Notes: a model not told the origin generated them from the sequence alone. A DNA stretch of 64,000 nt from Datisca glomerata (GCA_003255025.1 QANY01009110.1:1984001-2048000); one strand, 5' to 3'; counted from the stretch's first letter, positions 48,385-60,871 are shown. Made by a program: numbers and translations.

Positions 48385-50886
48385 CCATAATTTTGATTGA
48401 TAGAACCGCATATTAATATTGTATGTGTTGTGTGAGTATATATGTAGAAAATAAGAGGAAGGATAATGAGAAGTTGAGAATATAAGTGGATATAAAGGTA
48501 TAAGTATACACAATTGTTTTTTTAATATAACAAAACTTAGAAAGAAGCATTAGATCACCCACATATGCTCCTTCCAATGCTTAGTAACTCTAAGGGAGCT
48601 AGAATATCATAGATAAGAAGAAAAATACAAAGAGTCTATAGAGAACAATTGAAGCATCCAAAAGTAAAAGCAACTACACGTTGTGCCTTATTAAAACCAG
48701 ACTGAGCAAAACCAAGTGGTAAAAAACTTTGCTAGGAAAAAGAGTACATAATCCAAAATGTAGTAAAGGAGACCCAACAACCCCTAGAGATTAAAGAAGA
48801 AATGAAAGTATGTTCATTATCCCAACAAAGATTTTGACCAACGTGAACTCCATACAAAGCAAGCTTTTATGCAACGCAATTTTCCACACTGTACGATATA
48901 CGTGATACATATATCTAAAGAGAACAAACGATGAAGACAAAGAAGTCAGGTCAGGTGAAGCCTCCATTGGACATCCATAGATCTGTTGTAGTTAGATGAA
49001 CAACAAAGATAGAGTATGAGTCAATCCCAAGGATTCCCCATCATTTTTAGAAGCCAAATCAACTACCAAAATGAAGGCCATTATTTTTACCCAAAAATCA
49101 AAGAAACCATGAGCCGCACAATTAATATTAACCATGATCCAACCAGGAGAGGGAATAACTCTTAACGAACACACCCAAAAGCACACCGCGTCCAAAAGGT
49201 CCAGAGCAACCATGAGTCGCACAATTAACATTAACCATGATCCAACCAGGAGAATATAGCTGTAAACTGAAGTTTTTGAAAAAGTTCTACAAGCTTGACC
49301 CATTACACCAAGGTGTCTTAAAGATAAGAGGTTTGAATTATAGTTAAGTATACCACCTTATCAAAAGTGTTTGCATCTAACACTGACTATCACATGAGAA
49401 GGGACCGAATAAAGAGAAAGATGATGATACTCAAACATTACTTGATTACTAGAAAACTAGATGTCTCAAAGTGCAAAAACAATTATAACCATTCGGAGAG
49501 AAGCGAATTGCAAACTAAGAGAAACATCACAAAGGTTCTTTTTTCATGTATTGGAAAGTGCGTATATGTGTCAGAATCTTCCAGACTTGGGCTAATATGT
49601 CTGGATCAAAACAAGCCAAAGTGGGCTTGAGGAGATGATAAATAGTGAACCTGGACTATGCAGTCTATAAATTACTGCAAGTTCAATGTAATGAGTTTTT
49701 TAATGTTGGTGAGCGACTTTAGTGCTTGTTGGGCTTGAACATGTTTGTTTGATTCAAAAGAGATGTATCTGATTTAAAAGAGATATGTTCAAATCAAAAG
49801 AGATACATTCAGATGAAAAATGAGTTACATCCATAATGCGAGAGTCAACCCTAAAACTCACTACATATGTAAGTTCATCGGGAGTAAAGTTTATAATCCC
49901 AGAATGGAGTGATATTAAGCTTTGGAAAATACTAATGGCAAACAAGCATAAAAAACTAAATAATCATTAATTTTGTATTATTTTTGCTTAGGACTCAGAT
50001 TACAAGCATGGTCATTCGTCTATTGTGCTACAACATGAATTTAGCAAGGAGCAATCATGAAAAGAAGAAAGGGAACATAGATAACACCTTGAAAATGAAT
50101 GGGCTTTGATTTCTCAGGTGTGGAAGCTATTTTACATAGCTTCAATGGAGGTCTAGAGTTTTGCTTGCCTAAATCATCTTTCCCCATGAAACAAGATAGT
50201 CCTTCAGAAAAATGAGTCATAGGCTTCTCTGCAAGAGATGATACTAGATGAAGAATTGATCCAAGTCAAGTCATTTGAAGCTCTTAAAGACATAATCATT
50301 GAGCTAATATTCTGCAGACACAAGGGTGAACTAGTTCAAATGAGTTACTAAGCAACCGATCCTCCCCATCCCTTAAAAGATCATAGATAAGAGAAGAAAA
50401 ATTAAGTTTTAATACTCTAGAATCTCCAGTTTGTCCGTGATGATAAAATCTAACAAATTATCTAGGAAAAATGATATCTTGATTGCTCCATAATGATCCA
50501 ACTCGTCGCATCCAAAAGTGAAACATAATGCGACCTTAAGGCGGGCTAAATCGAAGAACGTAACTGTAATACACATATTTCAAGCAATTCTTAGTTCACA
50601 GAGGTACAAATTGCACAAGAAAGAATAATAAAGTCAATTCTAGTAAAATAAATGCATGATAGGCGGAACAAAAGATCCCTATTAAGCGGTATAGGAAAAC
50701 GAATATTAAGACCTATTTCTCGCCTAGGGAGACAACAATTAGACTAAGAAAATAGGGCCAACTTATGTTTATTAGTGTTACCTATCTACAAGAAGTTGTG
50801 CGTGTATTCTGGGACTCTTTAAAAGAGATTGGCCATTTGTATATCATAAACGAGGAAAACAATAGGTTTGTACTAATCAAGGTTAT
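48385..50886. other. Unassigned region between Copia A and Copia C
   Basis: Apart from the RNase H-like piece at 48992-49330, no domain could be named. Minus-strand readings around 50100-50600 have short stop-free runs but match nothing I know. No terminal repeats, primer sites or RNA genes were seen. It may contain the rest of a decayed LINE or another old repeat. Confidence 0.4.
48992..49330 (-). pseudogene. LINE-type RNase H remnant with internal duplication
   Basis: The minus strand reads SPGWIMVNVNCATHGCSGPF in one frame. 103 bases further the near-identical DNA reads SPGWIMVNINCAAHGFFDFW in another. Both resemble the start of the RVT_3 RNase H of plant non-LTR elements (PxxGWxKxNxDGAxxG), with the key Asp replaced by Cys. 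The repeated ~46-bp blocks are at 49107-49152 and 49210-49255. Assignment rests on motif resemblance only. Confidence 0.4.
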
Positions 50887-51233
50887 TGTTTTACATAGTT
50901 AATAGAAAAAATAGTTGCTCAAAATGTTGATTGATGATAGCTATATTTCATGAATTTGATTACAGTCAATAATAATAATTAATTTACAGAAGCTATCTCC
51001 CTTGTATATATGGAGCTCGAGAGTGAAGAGAGAGGTTGAGACCATGCAACCAAGGTGCGTAGCCTCTAATAGAAGAATATTCTTCTTAGTAACAGTTTTT
51101 GGCCTTTAGTCCAGCTGTCCAAAAATGACACTAAGCCAAGCAACAAGGAGAAGGATCCAAACTCACAATTTAGGTGTTTGACATGGTAACTTGGTGATGT
51201 GGCATAGATGACATGTTAAAAATAGTCCTAATA
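50887..51233 (-). repeat. Copia C 3' LTR
   Basis: 347 bp, TGTTTTACATAG to GTCCTAATA, followed by the polypurine tract. Closely similar to 57763-58107 along its whole length (shared ATTTACAGAAG, TTTTTGGCCTTTAG blocks). Confidence 0.9.
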
Positions 51234-51830
51234 TCCTTCCTCAAGCTAAAAGGGGAAGCAACCACTTTAAGCTTGGATTTCAAAAACTTAAATTTGTCTG
51301 CTGACAGTTCTTTGGTAAGGATATCAACTACTTTGTTCAACTGAGGGAACATAGAGAACCTGAAGAGATTTGTACATGAGTTTATCCCTTATGAAATGAA
51401 GATCTACCTCTATGTTTTTAGATCTAGCATGAAACACAGAATGAGAGGCAAATGCAACAGCTCCAAGGTTGTCACACCAGATGGTTGAAGGGAAATGAAG
51501 AGATATGTGCAGCTCCTTGAGTAATTGAGAAAGCCACATAATTTTAGTATATGTGTTGCCAGATACCTATATTCACTATATGTGCTAGACCTAGAGACAA
51601 CAGATTGTTTCTTAGAGGACTAAGAGACTAGAAAGCCACCAAGAAATATTACATATCCTCTTGTATTTTTCCTTTCATCAGGGTTACTAGCCTAATTAGC
51701 ATCAGAGAAGGCATGTAGGTGAGAATGAGTTGTTGGTTTGATGGAGATACCATAGGTGATGGTACCCTTGGGATATTTTAACACTCATTTGTAGGCTTAC
51801 TAGCAAGTAGAGGTAGGTTGGTGAAGAAAT
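51234..51830 (-). pseudogene. Copia C RNase H remnant
   Basis: 51324-51539 reads MWLSQLLKELHISLHFPSTI and WCDNLGAVAFASHSVFHARS, then KNIEVDLHFIRDKL. The tail at 51240-51350 reads VDILTKELSADKFKFLKSKL, the usual Copia C-terminus. The N-terminal half (51550-51830) is readable only in pieces. Frames are broken near 51350 and 51540. Confidence 0.85.
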
Positions 51831-52935
51831 TGATTGAGTCAATTGAATATCAAGAATATTTTAGATCTGGTAAGGGTTAGGTACTGGAGAGAGCCTATGG
51901 TACTCCTATATAAAGTGATATCGTACATAGGCTCACCATTATGCGATTTTGATAGAACTACTAGATGGACTAGGACATGGCTTGGCAGCCTCCATTTTTA
52001 TTCTTTTGAGCAACTCACTGATATATTTAGACTGATACATGTGCATACCAGCGCGAGATCTCACTACCTCAATTCCTAAGAAGTAGTGTAGTTGGCCAAG
52101 GTCTTTTAAGGCAAATCAGGAGTGAAGTTGACTGATGCATTGATGAATAAGATTGGTGTCATTACTAGTGATCAATATATCATCTACATAAATCAAAATG
52201 TAGATGACAGTCTTTCCTTTTTGTAGGATGAACAAAGAAGAGTCTGACTTAGAGTTGGTGAAACCCTAGGCGTGAGAGTGTGTCTTACCGTGTCAAACCA
52301 GTCCATTGGTGCCTGTTTAAGACTATAGAGAGCCTTTTTCAACGTGCAAACATGGTTAGGTTTGGTGCGTCAACAAACCCCTAAGGTTGCTTCATGAACA
52401 CTACCTTAGACAGAACCCCATTGAGGAAGGAATTTTTCATGTCCAATTGTTATACTGGTCAGCCAAGGGTGAAAGTAAGAGTCAGAATTGTCCTAATTGT
52501 GTTATGCTTAACAACATGGCTAAATGTTTCTGAGAAGTCAATTCTAAGAGTTTGGTGGAAACCCTTAGTAACCAACCTAGCCTTAAGTCTTTGAACAATC
52601 CATTTGCATTGAGTTTGACTTTGTATATCCATTTGTTGCCAATTAGATTCATTAATGATGAAAAGGGAACCAATTCCCAAGTCTTGTTCATCATAAGTGC
52701 TTTTTAGTCAACTGTAATAGCCTGAGACAACTTGGGATCTGAGAGAGCTTACTTAACTGATAGAGGTTCATCTGGTATGGGATGGGGAGGGAAAGGGTAC
52801 TTGGAGGTGAGTAAGGCCTTTGGGTTCCTAATACCACATTTAGACTAGTGATCATTGGGAACAAGGTTGGTTGAGCTAGTAGAACAAGTTTGGATATAGT
52901 AATGGGGATGGACAATGCATGGGAAATGTCATTAG
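51831..52935 (-). pseudogene. Copia C reverse transcriptase remnant
   Basis: The YVDD box is intact at about 52168-52201 (ILIYVDDILITSND). The N-terminal start of the RT domain lies at 52482-52694: KTWELVPFSSLMNLIGNKWI then YKVKLNANG. Several frameshifts separate these. The gene is cut at 52935 by the family-B solo LTR and continues toward the integrase tail at 55009. Confidence 0.85.
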
Positions 52936-55003
52936 TGTTGGATTGGGTTTTAGATTTTGATGAAAAATAATGAACTGTGACAAGTTCATGGGTGAAATTT
53001 CAAAAACAAAATCATACAAAAGTTTAATCCAGTTAAACATAAAATAAATCATTGAACATGCATAATCATATAAACGTATCGAGAAAATATTGAAAAAATT
53101 TGTACATTTTCAAATAATGGAGAATTTCTTATTTGGCGAGATTCAATTTTAATCTCGCGTTCTTCATTATTCACAGAGCTAGTAGTTGATCTTCGCACCA
53201 ACAACTACCCTTTAGAATCAAAGGTATATCTCTCAAGGATATTGGTAGGAATTGAGTATGAGATCTCAAAACAACAATTTCAAGAGAAAAATCAAATTTT
53301 TTCTCTTCCCTTCTGTATTTCGGCGACAACAATGTTTTAGGGGGGACTCTTTTCAGCTCTATTTAACACTTAGCTTAGATTAGGATAATGTATGAAACCC
53401 TTTTATATTTAATTTGAGAATTCTCTCATATACCCCTATATGCCAAAAATCAAAATTCCCTATTCCATATACTCTTATATACAATTCTCACTTTTCCCCT
53501 GAAGCCAAAATTATGTTCAAATTGATGAATTAAATTGATCTCAATCAATTAATTAATTAAATTTTTTATTTACTAATTATCTAATAATTAGAAAATAATA
53601 AAATAATTAATTTGAACACTGAATTTGGTTTTTACTAAAATAGTGATGACACTCATCTTATATGAGGTCGGGAAGTGTGTCTTGGTCCAAAACACGTTTT
53701 TGGTCCAACTGATGTTGTTTCTCATTCATATTCTTATGAGCTACTCCTGAGACTGAATGGACCCACATGAATAAAGCTATGGGATTCAAATATTTAGCTA
53801 ATTTATCTCTATAAATTCTTGAATTATTTAATCCCGACATCATATGACTCCGCTATAGGTCTAATGCCAATAGAATTCTTGATTCATGCGCGCTACATTT
53901 TTTGTTGGTGTCAATAAACATACGGTCCATAGAATATTTTACAATATTACCCTTCGTGAATATCAGTAACAAGAGCGATATGTGAAATTACCATTTTACC
54001 CCTCTAGTTATTATTTCTTTAATTCATTTATTAATTGTGAATAAAAAAGACATATCAATGAAGCGTCTCATACATATCACCATGTCTTATTCAATGACTT
54101 ATGTCATCGAGTACTAGACCCGTTTTATTTATTCACACACTCATCGATCAACCATAATGTGATATTGTTATTATTGTAATCTTACCACGAATTAGGGCGC
54201 TTGAGCACTCTTGCGCGATACGGATGAAAAGCCTTATCTTGCTTGCTCTTCTTTTTAAAGAAATTGCTTGATTGAAAATATGACCTTTAGCAACGGCATG
54301 AGTCTTTCTTAGTGCAATATCTTCAACAACCCTTAAAGAGTGTATGAGCGACCCTAGCCTAGCTACTAAAGTTGCAAGATTGGAAGGTCCGAAGGACTAT
54401 GCTTCACCCAATACACAACTCGGTTTTGCACCCGAATGACCCTATATAATTGAATAACGGTCCCAACAACCAAGGTATTGTTCTGCAATTCGAACTCACT
54501 CCTGTGACATATCAAAGATCGCATGTAACTAAGTCAAGTTTCGTATTCATCTTAGGATTATGGTAATTATGAAAACATCCTTAAGGTGTAATATTTAGAT
54601 TTAGAGCTAGATAAATGGCTTTGCTTTAAGCTAATTGGTTACTGTTCTATTCAGCATGCTCCATAACATGTCTAGGTCAATCATTAGAGTCTTCACTCCT
54701 ATGCCCCGAGATCGACATCTTTTGGTTCAACCTAACGGTCATAATTAGATTCGACTGCCCAATCGATCCTAAGACTGCGAATAACATTCTGAACTATCTC
54801 AGATGAATTCATCTAGAAGACTGCTCGGTCTTTACTCTTCTTACGTTGATAATAGTTTCAGGACTTAAATAAATTACAAACACACTTTAATTAAAGGAAA
54901 CTTTCAATTTATTCATAAAATTTAGTAATACATAAATGTCAAAGAAATACTTGTTTACTCATAAATAGTTAGTACACCGTACTTTATGGACATAATTTTA
55001 ACA
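52936..55003 (-). repeat. Family-B solo LTR inside Copia C
   Basis: 2068 bp from TGTTGGATTGGG to ATTTTAACA, matching the family-B LTRs in order, with no internal coding region, no primer site and no polypurine tract. It is flanked on both sides by a perfect ATTAG (52931-52935 and 55004-55008). Solo LTRs arise by recombination between the two LTRs of an element. It carries a foreign insert at about 54194-54440. Confidence 0.9.
54194..54440. other. Foreign ~250-bp insert within the solo LTR
   Basis: Sequence from about GGGCGCTTGAGCACTC to ACCCGAATGACCC is missing from all five other family-B LTRs (compare 43578-43625). It is richer in G and C than its host. On the minus strand it has a stop-free run (for example RLGSLIHSLRVVEDIALRKT), suggesting a fragment of coding sequence from another repeat, which I do not recognise. 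No clear terminal repeats. Confidence 0.55.
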
Positions 55004-55008
55004 ATTAG

Positions 55009-56130
55009 TTGGATAAAAAGGAATTGACAAAGGTGGAGGAGCAAAATGACTTACTTTTGGGGATTCTTGTGGAGGATCTGCCTACTAAGATTGACCTAGT
55101 GATAGAGTACCTATTGGAACCTTAGATGGAGAGTCTGTTATGTTAGGACTAGGAGAAAGTGAAGGGGTGCACGCATGTGAAATGGTTATAGGGAATGAGA
55201 CAAAAGGAAGAGTAACAGACCCTGATACTAGCTAAGAGATGAAACTGGGGGTATGAAAATGAGATGGACTAGAGTAGTGATATTCTTTTCATTGAAAATC
55301 CTATTTTTAAAGATATATAACATGCCCGGGGGATGAAAATACTCATAACCCTTATGAGTAGGGGAGTAACCTAAAAAGGTATATTTAGCAGACCTAAACT
55401 CAAGTTTATGTGCATTATAGGCTCTGTGATAAGGATAACAGCTACAACTAAAGACTTTGAGGTATTGATAATTTGGAAATATGTGACTTAATGTTTCTAA
55501 AGGTGACTTGTGACTAAGAGTAGGTGTGGTTAACTTGTTAATGAGGAACACAACACACTGAAAGTCATCCCACCAAAATTTAAATGGAAGTGAGGCTTTG
55601 GCTAAAAGGGTTAGACCTATTTTAACTATTTATCTGTGTTTCCTTTCAATTGAGCCATTATGTTGGTAAATATGAGGACAATGGTGCCTATGAATGATAC
55701 CTTGATATGTGAGATAAGTGGTTAATGGTCTATACTCACTACCCTAGTCAGTCTGGACAACTTTGATTGATAGATTATGTTATTTCTCAACTAACTGTTT
55801 AAACAGAATAAAGATTTCAACTGCTTTTAATTTCTATTTTATGGGATATGTCCATGTAAACTTGTTGTGAGCATCTAAGAAATGAATGTAATATCGAAAT
55901 CCTTCTCTAGAAGTAGTATGCGCAGGTCCCTAAAGTCAGTGTAAATCAGTTTAAGCGATTTTTTAGTGACGATGTGAGAAGTTGGAAAGGAAAGAGAATG
56001 GATCTTACCATATTGGCATGCATGACATAACCTAGGATGTAAATTATCAGTAGGTTTATGCAGGTGAATTGAAGTTTTAGTTAACACTATGTCTGATGGA
56101 TGTCCTAGTCTCATGTGCCATAAACAATTA
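55009..56130 (-). pseudogene. Copia C integrase and pre-integrase remnant
   Basis: The C-terminal part at 55228-55551 reads SHKSPLETLSHIFPNYQYLK and LEFRSAKYTFLGYSPTHKGY, the usual Copia integrase C-terminus. The pre-integrase/zinc region at 55875-56114 reads MRLGHPSDIVL and LCHACQYGKIHSLSFP, with CX2C visible. The catalytic core between them (55560-55870) is broken by stops. Confidence 0.85.
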
Positions 56131-57724
56131 TTGGAACAATTAAAACCAACAAATTTTAAACCAGAAGTAGTGTTTGTATTTATAGCATCAAGAAAATGAT
56201 CACAACTTCTTGAAGTAGAAAGTAACTCATAACAGACACTTGCAATACAAAGATTATTTATGCACCTAGTGTGTTCACATGACTATGACAAAGAGAATTT
56301 TTTGGAATGTGGAGACTAAGTTACAAACTACAGCTGCGAGCCTTCTATGAATAGGTAACTTCAGTTAGTAGAGATCCACCTTTATGAATCCCTTGAAGTA
56401 GAACCTTGTCTTTGATTTTTTCCTTCACAAAGCAACAAGAGTCATGAAATTCAAGAAACATTTTATCGTCATTTATCAATTTTGATACACTAACCAGATT
56501 TTATGATTTCAGAAACATGAAAGATAGTGTTCAGTTTAATGGATTGGGTGGGGGCATTAAGGACATAATTACCAATGTGATTTATAAGGATTAAATTACC
56601 ATTACCAACAACAAGCTTCTCAGGTCCATTGTACTCTGAAGCTAGGCTCAGATTCTCAAAGTCAGAGGTAACATGGCTATTTGCTCCAGTGTCAATATAC
56701 CACTTTGAATCAGGAATTGATTCTGGTCCTATTCTAAAATTTCAGCTGGTTGAGATGGAAAATGACTCATAGGTGCATGATTGACTTGCTGATGAAAAAT
56801 TGGTGTGATTAGTCTGTTGTTGTCTCTGTCAAACATACATCTGTTTCTTCCACTAGTAAAGTTACCTCCTCTATTTCCAGTGAAATTGTTATTTCTATTC
56901 CCAAACTGTCCATTTCCTTAATTAGAGAAACCTTTCCTTTCATTGTTCTTGGAGGTCACCACATTAGCATTTGCTCGAACTACATTGTTTTTTATGAAGT
57001 TAAATTTTTCCAACCTGTTTTCATGACTCATAAGCAAGGACTGAACATCTTCTAGACTCATACTGGAAAATCTTGAGTTGGTATTGACAATTTTGGAGTC
57101 ATATTCCAGGTCTCGACCTTTAAGAATGTGTAGGATAAGGTCTTCTTCTCCTACTTATTGGCCTATAGTAGTTAAAAGAGTCTGCTAAGGATCTCATGCA
57201 GTCATAGTATTCACTAATTGATTTGTTCTCTTTGTTGTCTTCTTGTAGTTTCCGTTTCAAGTACATTAACCTAGCTCGAGAAGAGCTTGCAAAGTTTCTT
57301 TCCAGTGAGCTCCAAAGCTTACTAGATGTTTTGTAGTTTATAACAAGAACCTAGGATCCCTCTGCCATTGAGGTCCTAAGCCTACTTAAGTGTAGTTGGT
57401 CACATCTTACCCAGGATTTTTAGGCTAAGTTAATCTCACCATTTTCCAAAAATCTAGGTGGGCATTGAGAAAACCCAAACAGGATCTCATCTAGACCATG
57501 ACCACTAAAAACTGGAATCACTTATGATTTCCATAATAAAAATTTGCTCCTATCTAGCTTAATGGATAGGGAAGAGTTGAAGGAATTTGAAAATTGAACA
57601 CCTGATGGAAGATCTGTTGCTGCTATGGCTGCTTGAGTTGCTAGGGTACTTGACCTCCATTTTCTGCTGCATTTCCAATCCATGTTGCAGATGTGTTTTC
57701 ACTATTGTTGCTTCTGTTACTCAT
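56131..57724 (-). pseudogene. Copia C gag and protease remnant
   Basis: Likely Gag start at the ATG at 57724 (MSNRSNNSENTSATWIGN), with a stop about 27 codons later. UBN2-like residues SSKLWSSLERNFASSSRARL are readable near 57280-57340. The protease active site near 56680-56703 is intact (WYIDTGANSHVTS), followed by about 60 open codons ending in HVSEIIKSG. I could not find a convincing CCHC knuckle between gag and protease. Confidence 0.8.
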
Positions 57725-57762
57725 GACTTTAGTCATTTGCTCTGATACTAAATCAAGGCTAA

Positions 57763-58107
57763 TGTTTTACACAGCTAGCAAGAAAAATCAATAGCTCAAG
57801 AGTCTTATTGATTAGAGCTATATTTCATGAATTTGATTACGGACAATAATAATTAATTTACAGAAGTTATCTCCCTTGTATATATGGAAGCTCGAGAGTG
57901 AAGAGAGAGTGTGAGAGCATGCAGCTAAGCTGCCTAACCTCTAACAGAAGAATATTTTTCTTAGTAATAGTTTTTGGCCTTTAGTGCAGCTGTCCAAAAA
58001 TGACCCTAAGCCAAGTAATGAGGAGAAGGATCTGAACTCACACTTTAGGTGTTGACATGGCAACTTGGTGATGCGACATAGATCACATGTTAAGTGTATT
58101 CCTAATA
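57763..58107 (-). repeat. Copia C 5' LTR
   Basis: 345 bp, TGTTTTACACAG to ATTCCTAATA, next to the primer-binding site. Pairs with 50887-51233. Confidence 0.9.
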
Positions 58108-59017
58108 GTAACAAACAAATTGATTTAAACACACATCCTTCCAGTCGTAGATAAGATCTGTGGTATAACTACACAATTTAAAATGCATCATATCTTGAAT
58201 AATCAATGAAAACTTAAACATATTATGCGTATTCATATTATGTACATCTCGTTAAATTCGAGCTATTAAATCCTAGGTCCAACATTATATTTGAAATCGA
58301 TCAAGTCTTATAAAGGTCATGGGATGGATTCTCATAAAGATATCAACATTTTAAGCAACTAGTCGAAAAGCACATGTTTCGCACGTGTTGAAGAATTTTA
58401 AAATTATACAATAAGTTTTATACTTATTATTAACGTTGAAATAAATGCACTAGGTTTAAAATGTTGTAAATCTAGGACAAAAGAAAATAATAATGGTAAT
58501 TTTCACATATTTACAATTGAACTATTACAAATAAAAGGAAAATTGAATAGGTCGTACATCACCTGGAGATTATATATTTATAATAAAACTATTACAAATA
58601 GAAAAAGAATTTGAATAAAAATTATGCATTATCTCGTGATGATAAATTATTTACAAAGAATTTATTAATTAAACTACACGTAACCCAAACAAATTTATAT
58701 CGTAAGATAAAATTAAAAGAAACTAAAAACATTAATGGAGAAGAGAGAATTAAATAGGACAAATTATTTTACTGTAAATAATGGACATTGAAAATTATTA
58801 CATTTAATATAAAACTAAAACCACTAAATAAAAAAAATTTATAGATAGACGATAACTCATTGTTATTGACTGAATCAATGTTTATGATATAAGAATCTTG
58901 AAAATCATGTATATGATCATTCATATTCTTAATAATATAATAATATAAAATACTAAATTTATAAAATATTAGTAAAAGAATAATTAGTGAATAGAATTAT
59001 AAGTGAATTAAATATAA

Positions 59018-59133
59018 AAAAACTTAATATTATACTATATTTAATGGGGCTTAAAGGGTAAAAGAAAAAATAAAAAAACTTAATATTATACTATATTTAA
59101 TGGGGCTTAAAGGGTAAAAGAAAAAATAAAAAA
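59018..59133. repeat. 56-bp tandem duplication
   Basis: Two essentially identical copies starting with CTTAATATTATACTATATTT at 59023 and 59079. Recent, given the near-perfect identity. Confidence 0.9.
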
Positions 59134-59914
59134 ATATTCCCTTTAAACTCCATATAATATAGTAGAGATTGATGGAAGAACTGTCACCAAACAAGCAGTA
59201 GATGGAGAACAAAAAACCTGCCCTAACTCTGTTACTAATTTAGCATCTTAAAAAGCTATGTAACATTTGCTATAATTAGACTTAAATTTTATGCATCCAA
59301 TTGCCCATTTTGTTCAACACACTACTATAGCCCTCTTCTTTGTTGGATTTTTTTCTTTCAAAAAATCAATAACGTAGAATAAATTTTACACAAAAGAAAT
59401 TATTGCATATAGTATGGACATTTGAAGGCAATGCTATAAACATTAATGTAATGTCAAAGCTCAGCCACCTAGAGAGAGGATTTCAATAGGTATTATAGGG
59501 ATGTTGAAAACATAGACCAAACCCACATTTTCTTAAGCTTAATACGAGCAACTAAACCTCATGACTTGTTCTTTCGTCTTCTATCCTTTTATTGATAAAA
59601 ATTCACATGAAACGTCTCCCTTCGAGTATTTAATGCTTCTCTCTCATTCTTGCTCATTTGTCTTTAAGCCACTCTTTTTTTAGCCTCCAAGTTCTTGCTT
59701 GGAATGACCATTATTTACCTTTTTGGAGATGATTGGACATTGCTTCTACGAAAGCCTTACATATATATATATATATTCTTAGAACATAAGAGAATTTTGT
59801 AAAATCTAGATCTTCCACTTAAATAATGGATGGTCATGATTCAATGACATTAAAAGATAAAACATAAAAAATAAAAAATAAAATGAAAAATTATTACATC
59901 TTCTCGATAAATAT

Positions 59915-59965
59915 GTTAAGATGATCTTGATCGTCTGTTTCACACGGACGATCATGATTTAACCA
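59915..59965. repeat. Imperfect inverted repeat (hairpin)
   Basis: Arms ATCTTGATCGTCTG and CGGACGATCATGAT flank a five-base TTTCA/CA loop and pair at 12 of 14 positions. Such hairpins occur at LTR or MITE ends in plants, but no matching second terminus was found. Confidence 0.45.
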
Positions 59966-59993
59966 ACATAATCCCCTCTTATTGGCAACAGGA

Positions 59994-60181
59994 GGGAGTC
60001 TATTTCTTATACATTGTAACCATTAGTTACTTCATTAGGTGTTCTAGAAAATCAAGAGGGGATCTATTTCTTATATATTGTAAGCATTAGTTACTTCATT
60101 AGGTGTTCTAGAAAATCAAGAGGGGATCTATTTCTTATATATTGTAAGCATTAGTTACTTCATTAAGTGTTCTAGAAAATC
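59994..60181. repeat. 64-bp minisatellite, about three copies
   Basis: Units begin TCTATTTCTTATA at 59999, 60063 and 60127. The second and third are almost identical and the first is slightly diverged. No coding content. Confidence 0.9.
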
Positions 60182-60814
60182 TTCTCTCTCATCCACTTTT
60201 GTTCTCAAGACAAGTGGTACATAGACTTCACTAACTGTTCATGAGAAGACCTAAAACCCGTCAATCGATAGCTTGATGGAATTCTAACATTGTTCTTTTT
60301 TTGAGTTGAGCTACCACTCCTAGTAGCTCAATCTCACATACATTACTATTGAACGTCGAAATTATACATTTGGATATACAGTTTTTATTTGTAGAAGTTT
60401 CTTACATTTATTAACTGAAAACCAAAAGGAGTAATTTTTATTTACCACGTAATTGCAATAGATTTTTGACTGAAAACCAGTGAGTTAATTATTTCAGCAG
60501 TACTTGTGTGGGGTAATGTATTGTCGCGGCAAATTTTATTGACAAATATCATTCATATGTGTGGCTAAATGTCAAGTATTTCTCGCTAAAGATTTATCAC
60601 GACAGAAAAAAATTCGTCATCAGGCATTCACCAAACTCCGTCGGCACAAGTATTTTGCGACGAAATAATTATTATATCGTTGAACATCCGACTATACATA
60701 CACATATATTCATGATATAATATATTTAAAGTGAGTAATATATTTTATAAAACATATTTTGAATATTTGTGTTGTGTTTAAAATATTTATTTTATGCATC
60801 TAGTATATTAGCAA

Positions 60815-60815
<1 letters not shown>

Positions 60816-60870
<55 letters not shown>
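60816..60870. repeat. ATT trinucleotide microsatellite
   Basis: About 18 uninterrupted TTA/ATT units. Likely polymorphic. Confidence 0.9.

Positions 60871-60871
<1 letters not shown>

Larger units (their letters stand above)
50887..58107 (-). mobile_element. Copia LTR retrotransposon C, interrupted by a family-B solo LTR
   Basis: A minus-strand Copia with two matching LTRs (50887-51233 and 57763-58107), a polypurine tract (minus strand GAGGAAGGA) at 51234-51242 and a primer-binding site TAGTATCAGAGC near 57739-57750. Domain order is gag, protease, integrase, RT, RNase H. Without the inserted 2.07 kb solo LTR it is about 5.15 kb. The outer LTR dinucleotides read TA...CA on the coding strand instead of TG...CA. 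Flanks GTTAT and GTAAC agree at only three of five positions, so the target duplication is unproven. Confidence 0.85.

Noticed and set aside
50887..58107. A clear target-site duplication for Copia C
   Set aside because: The flanks GTTAT and GTAAC match at only three of five positions, so it is not claimed.
59994..60181. Possible CRISPR array
   Set aside because: The repeats are contiguous 64-bp units without unique spacers, and the window is plant DNA.
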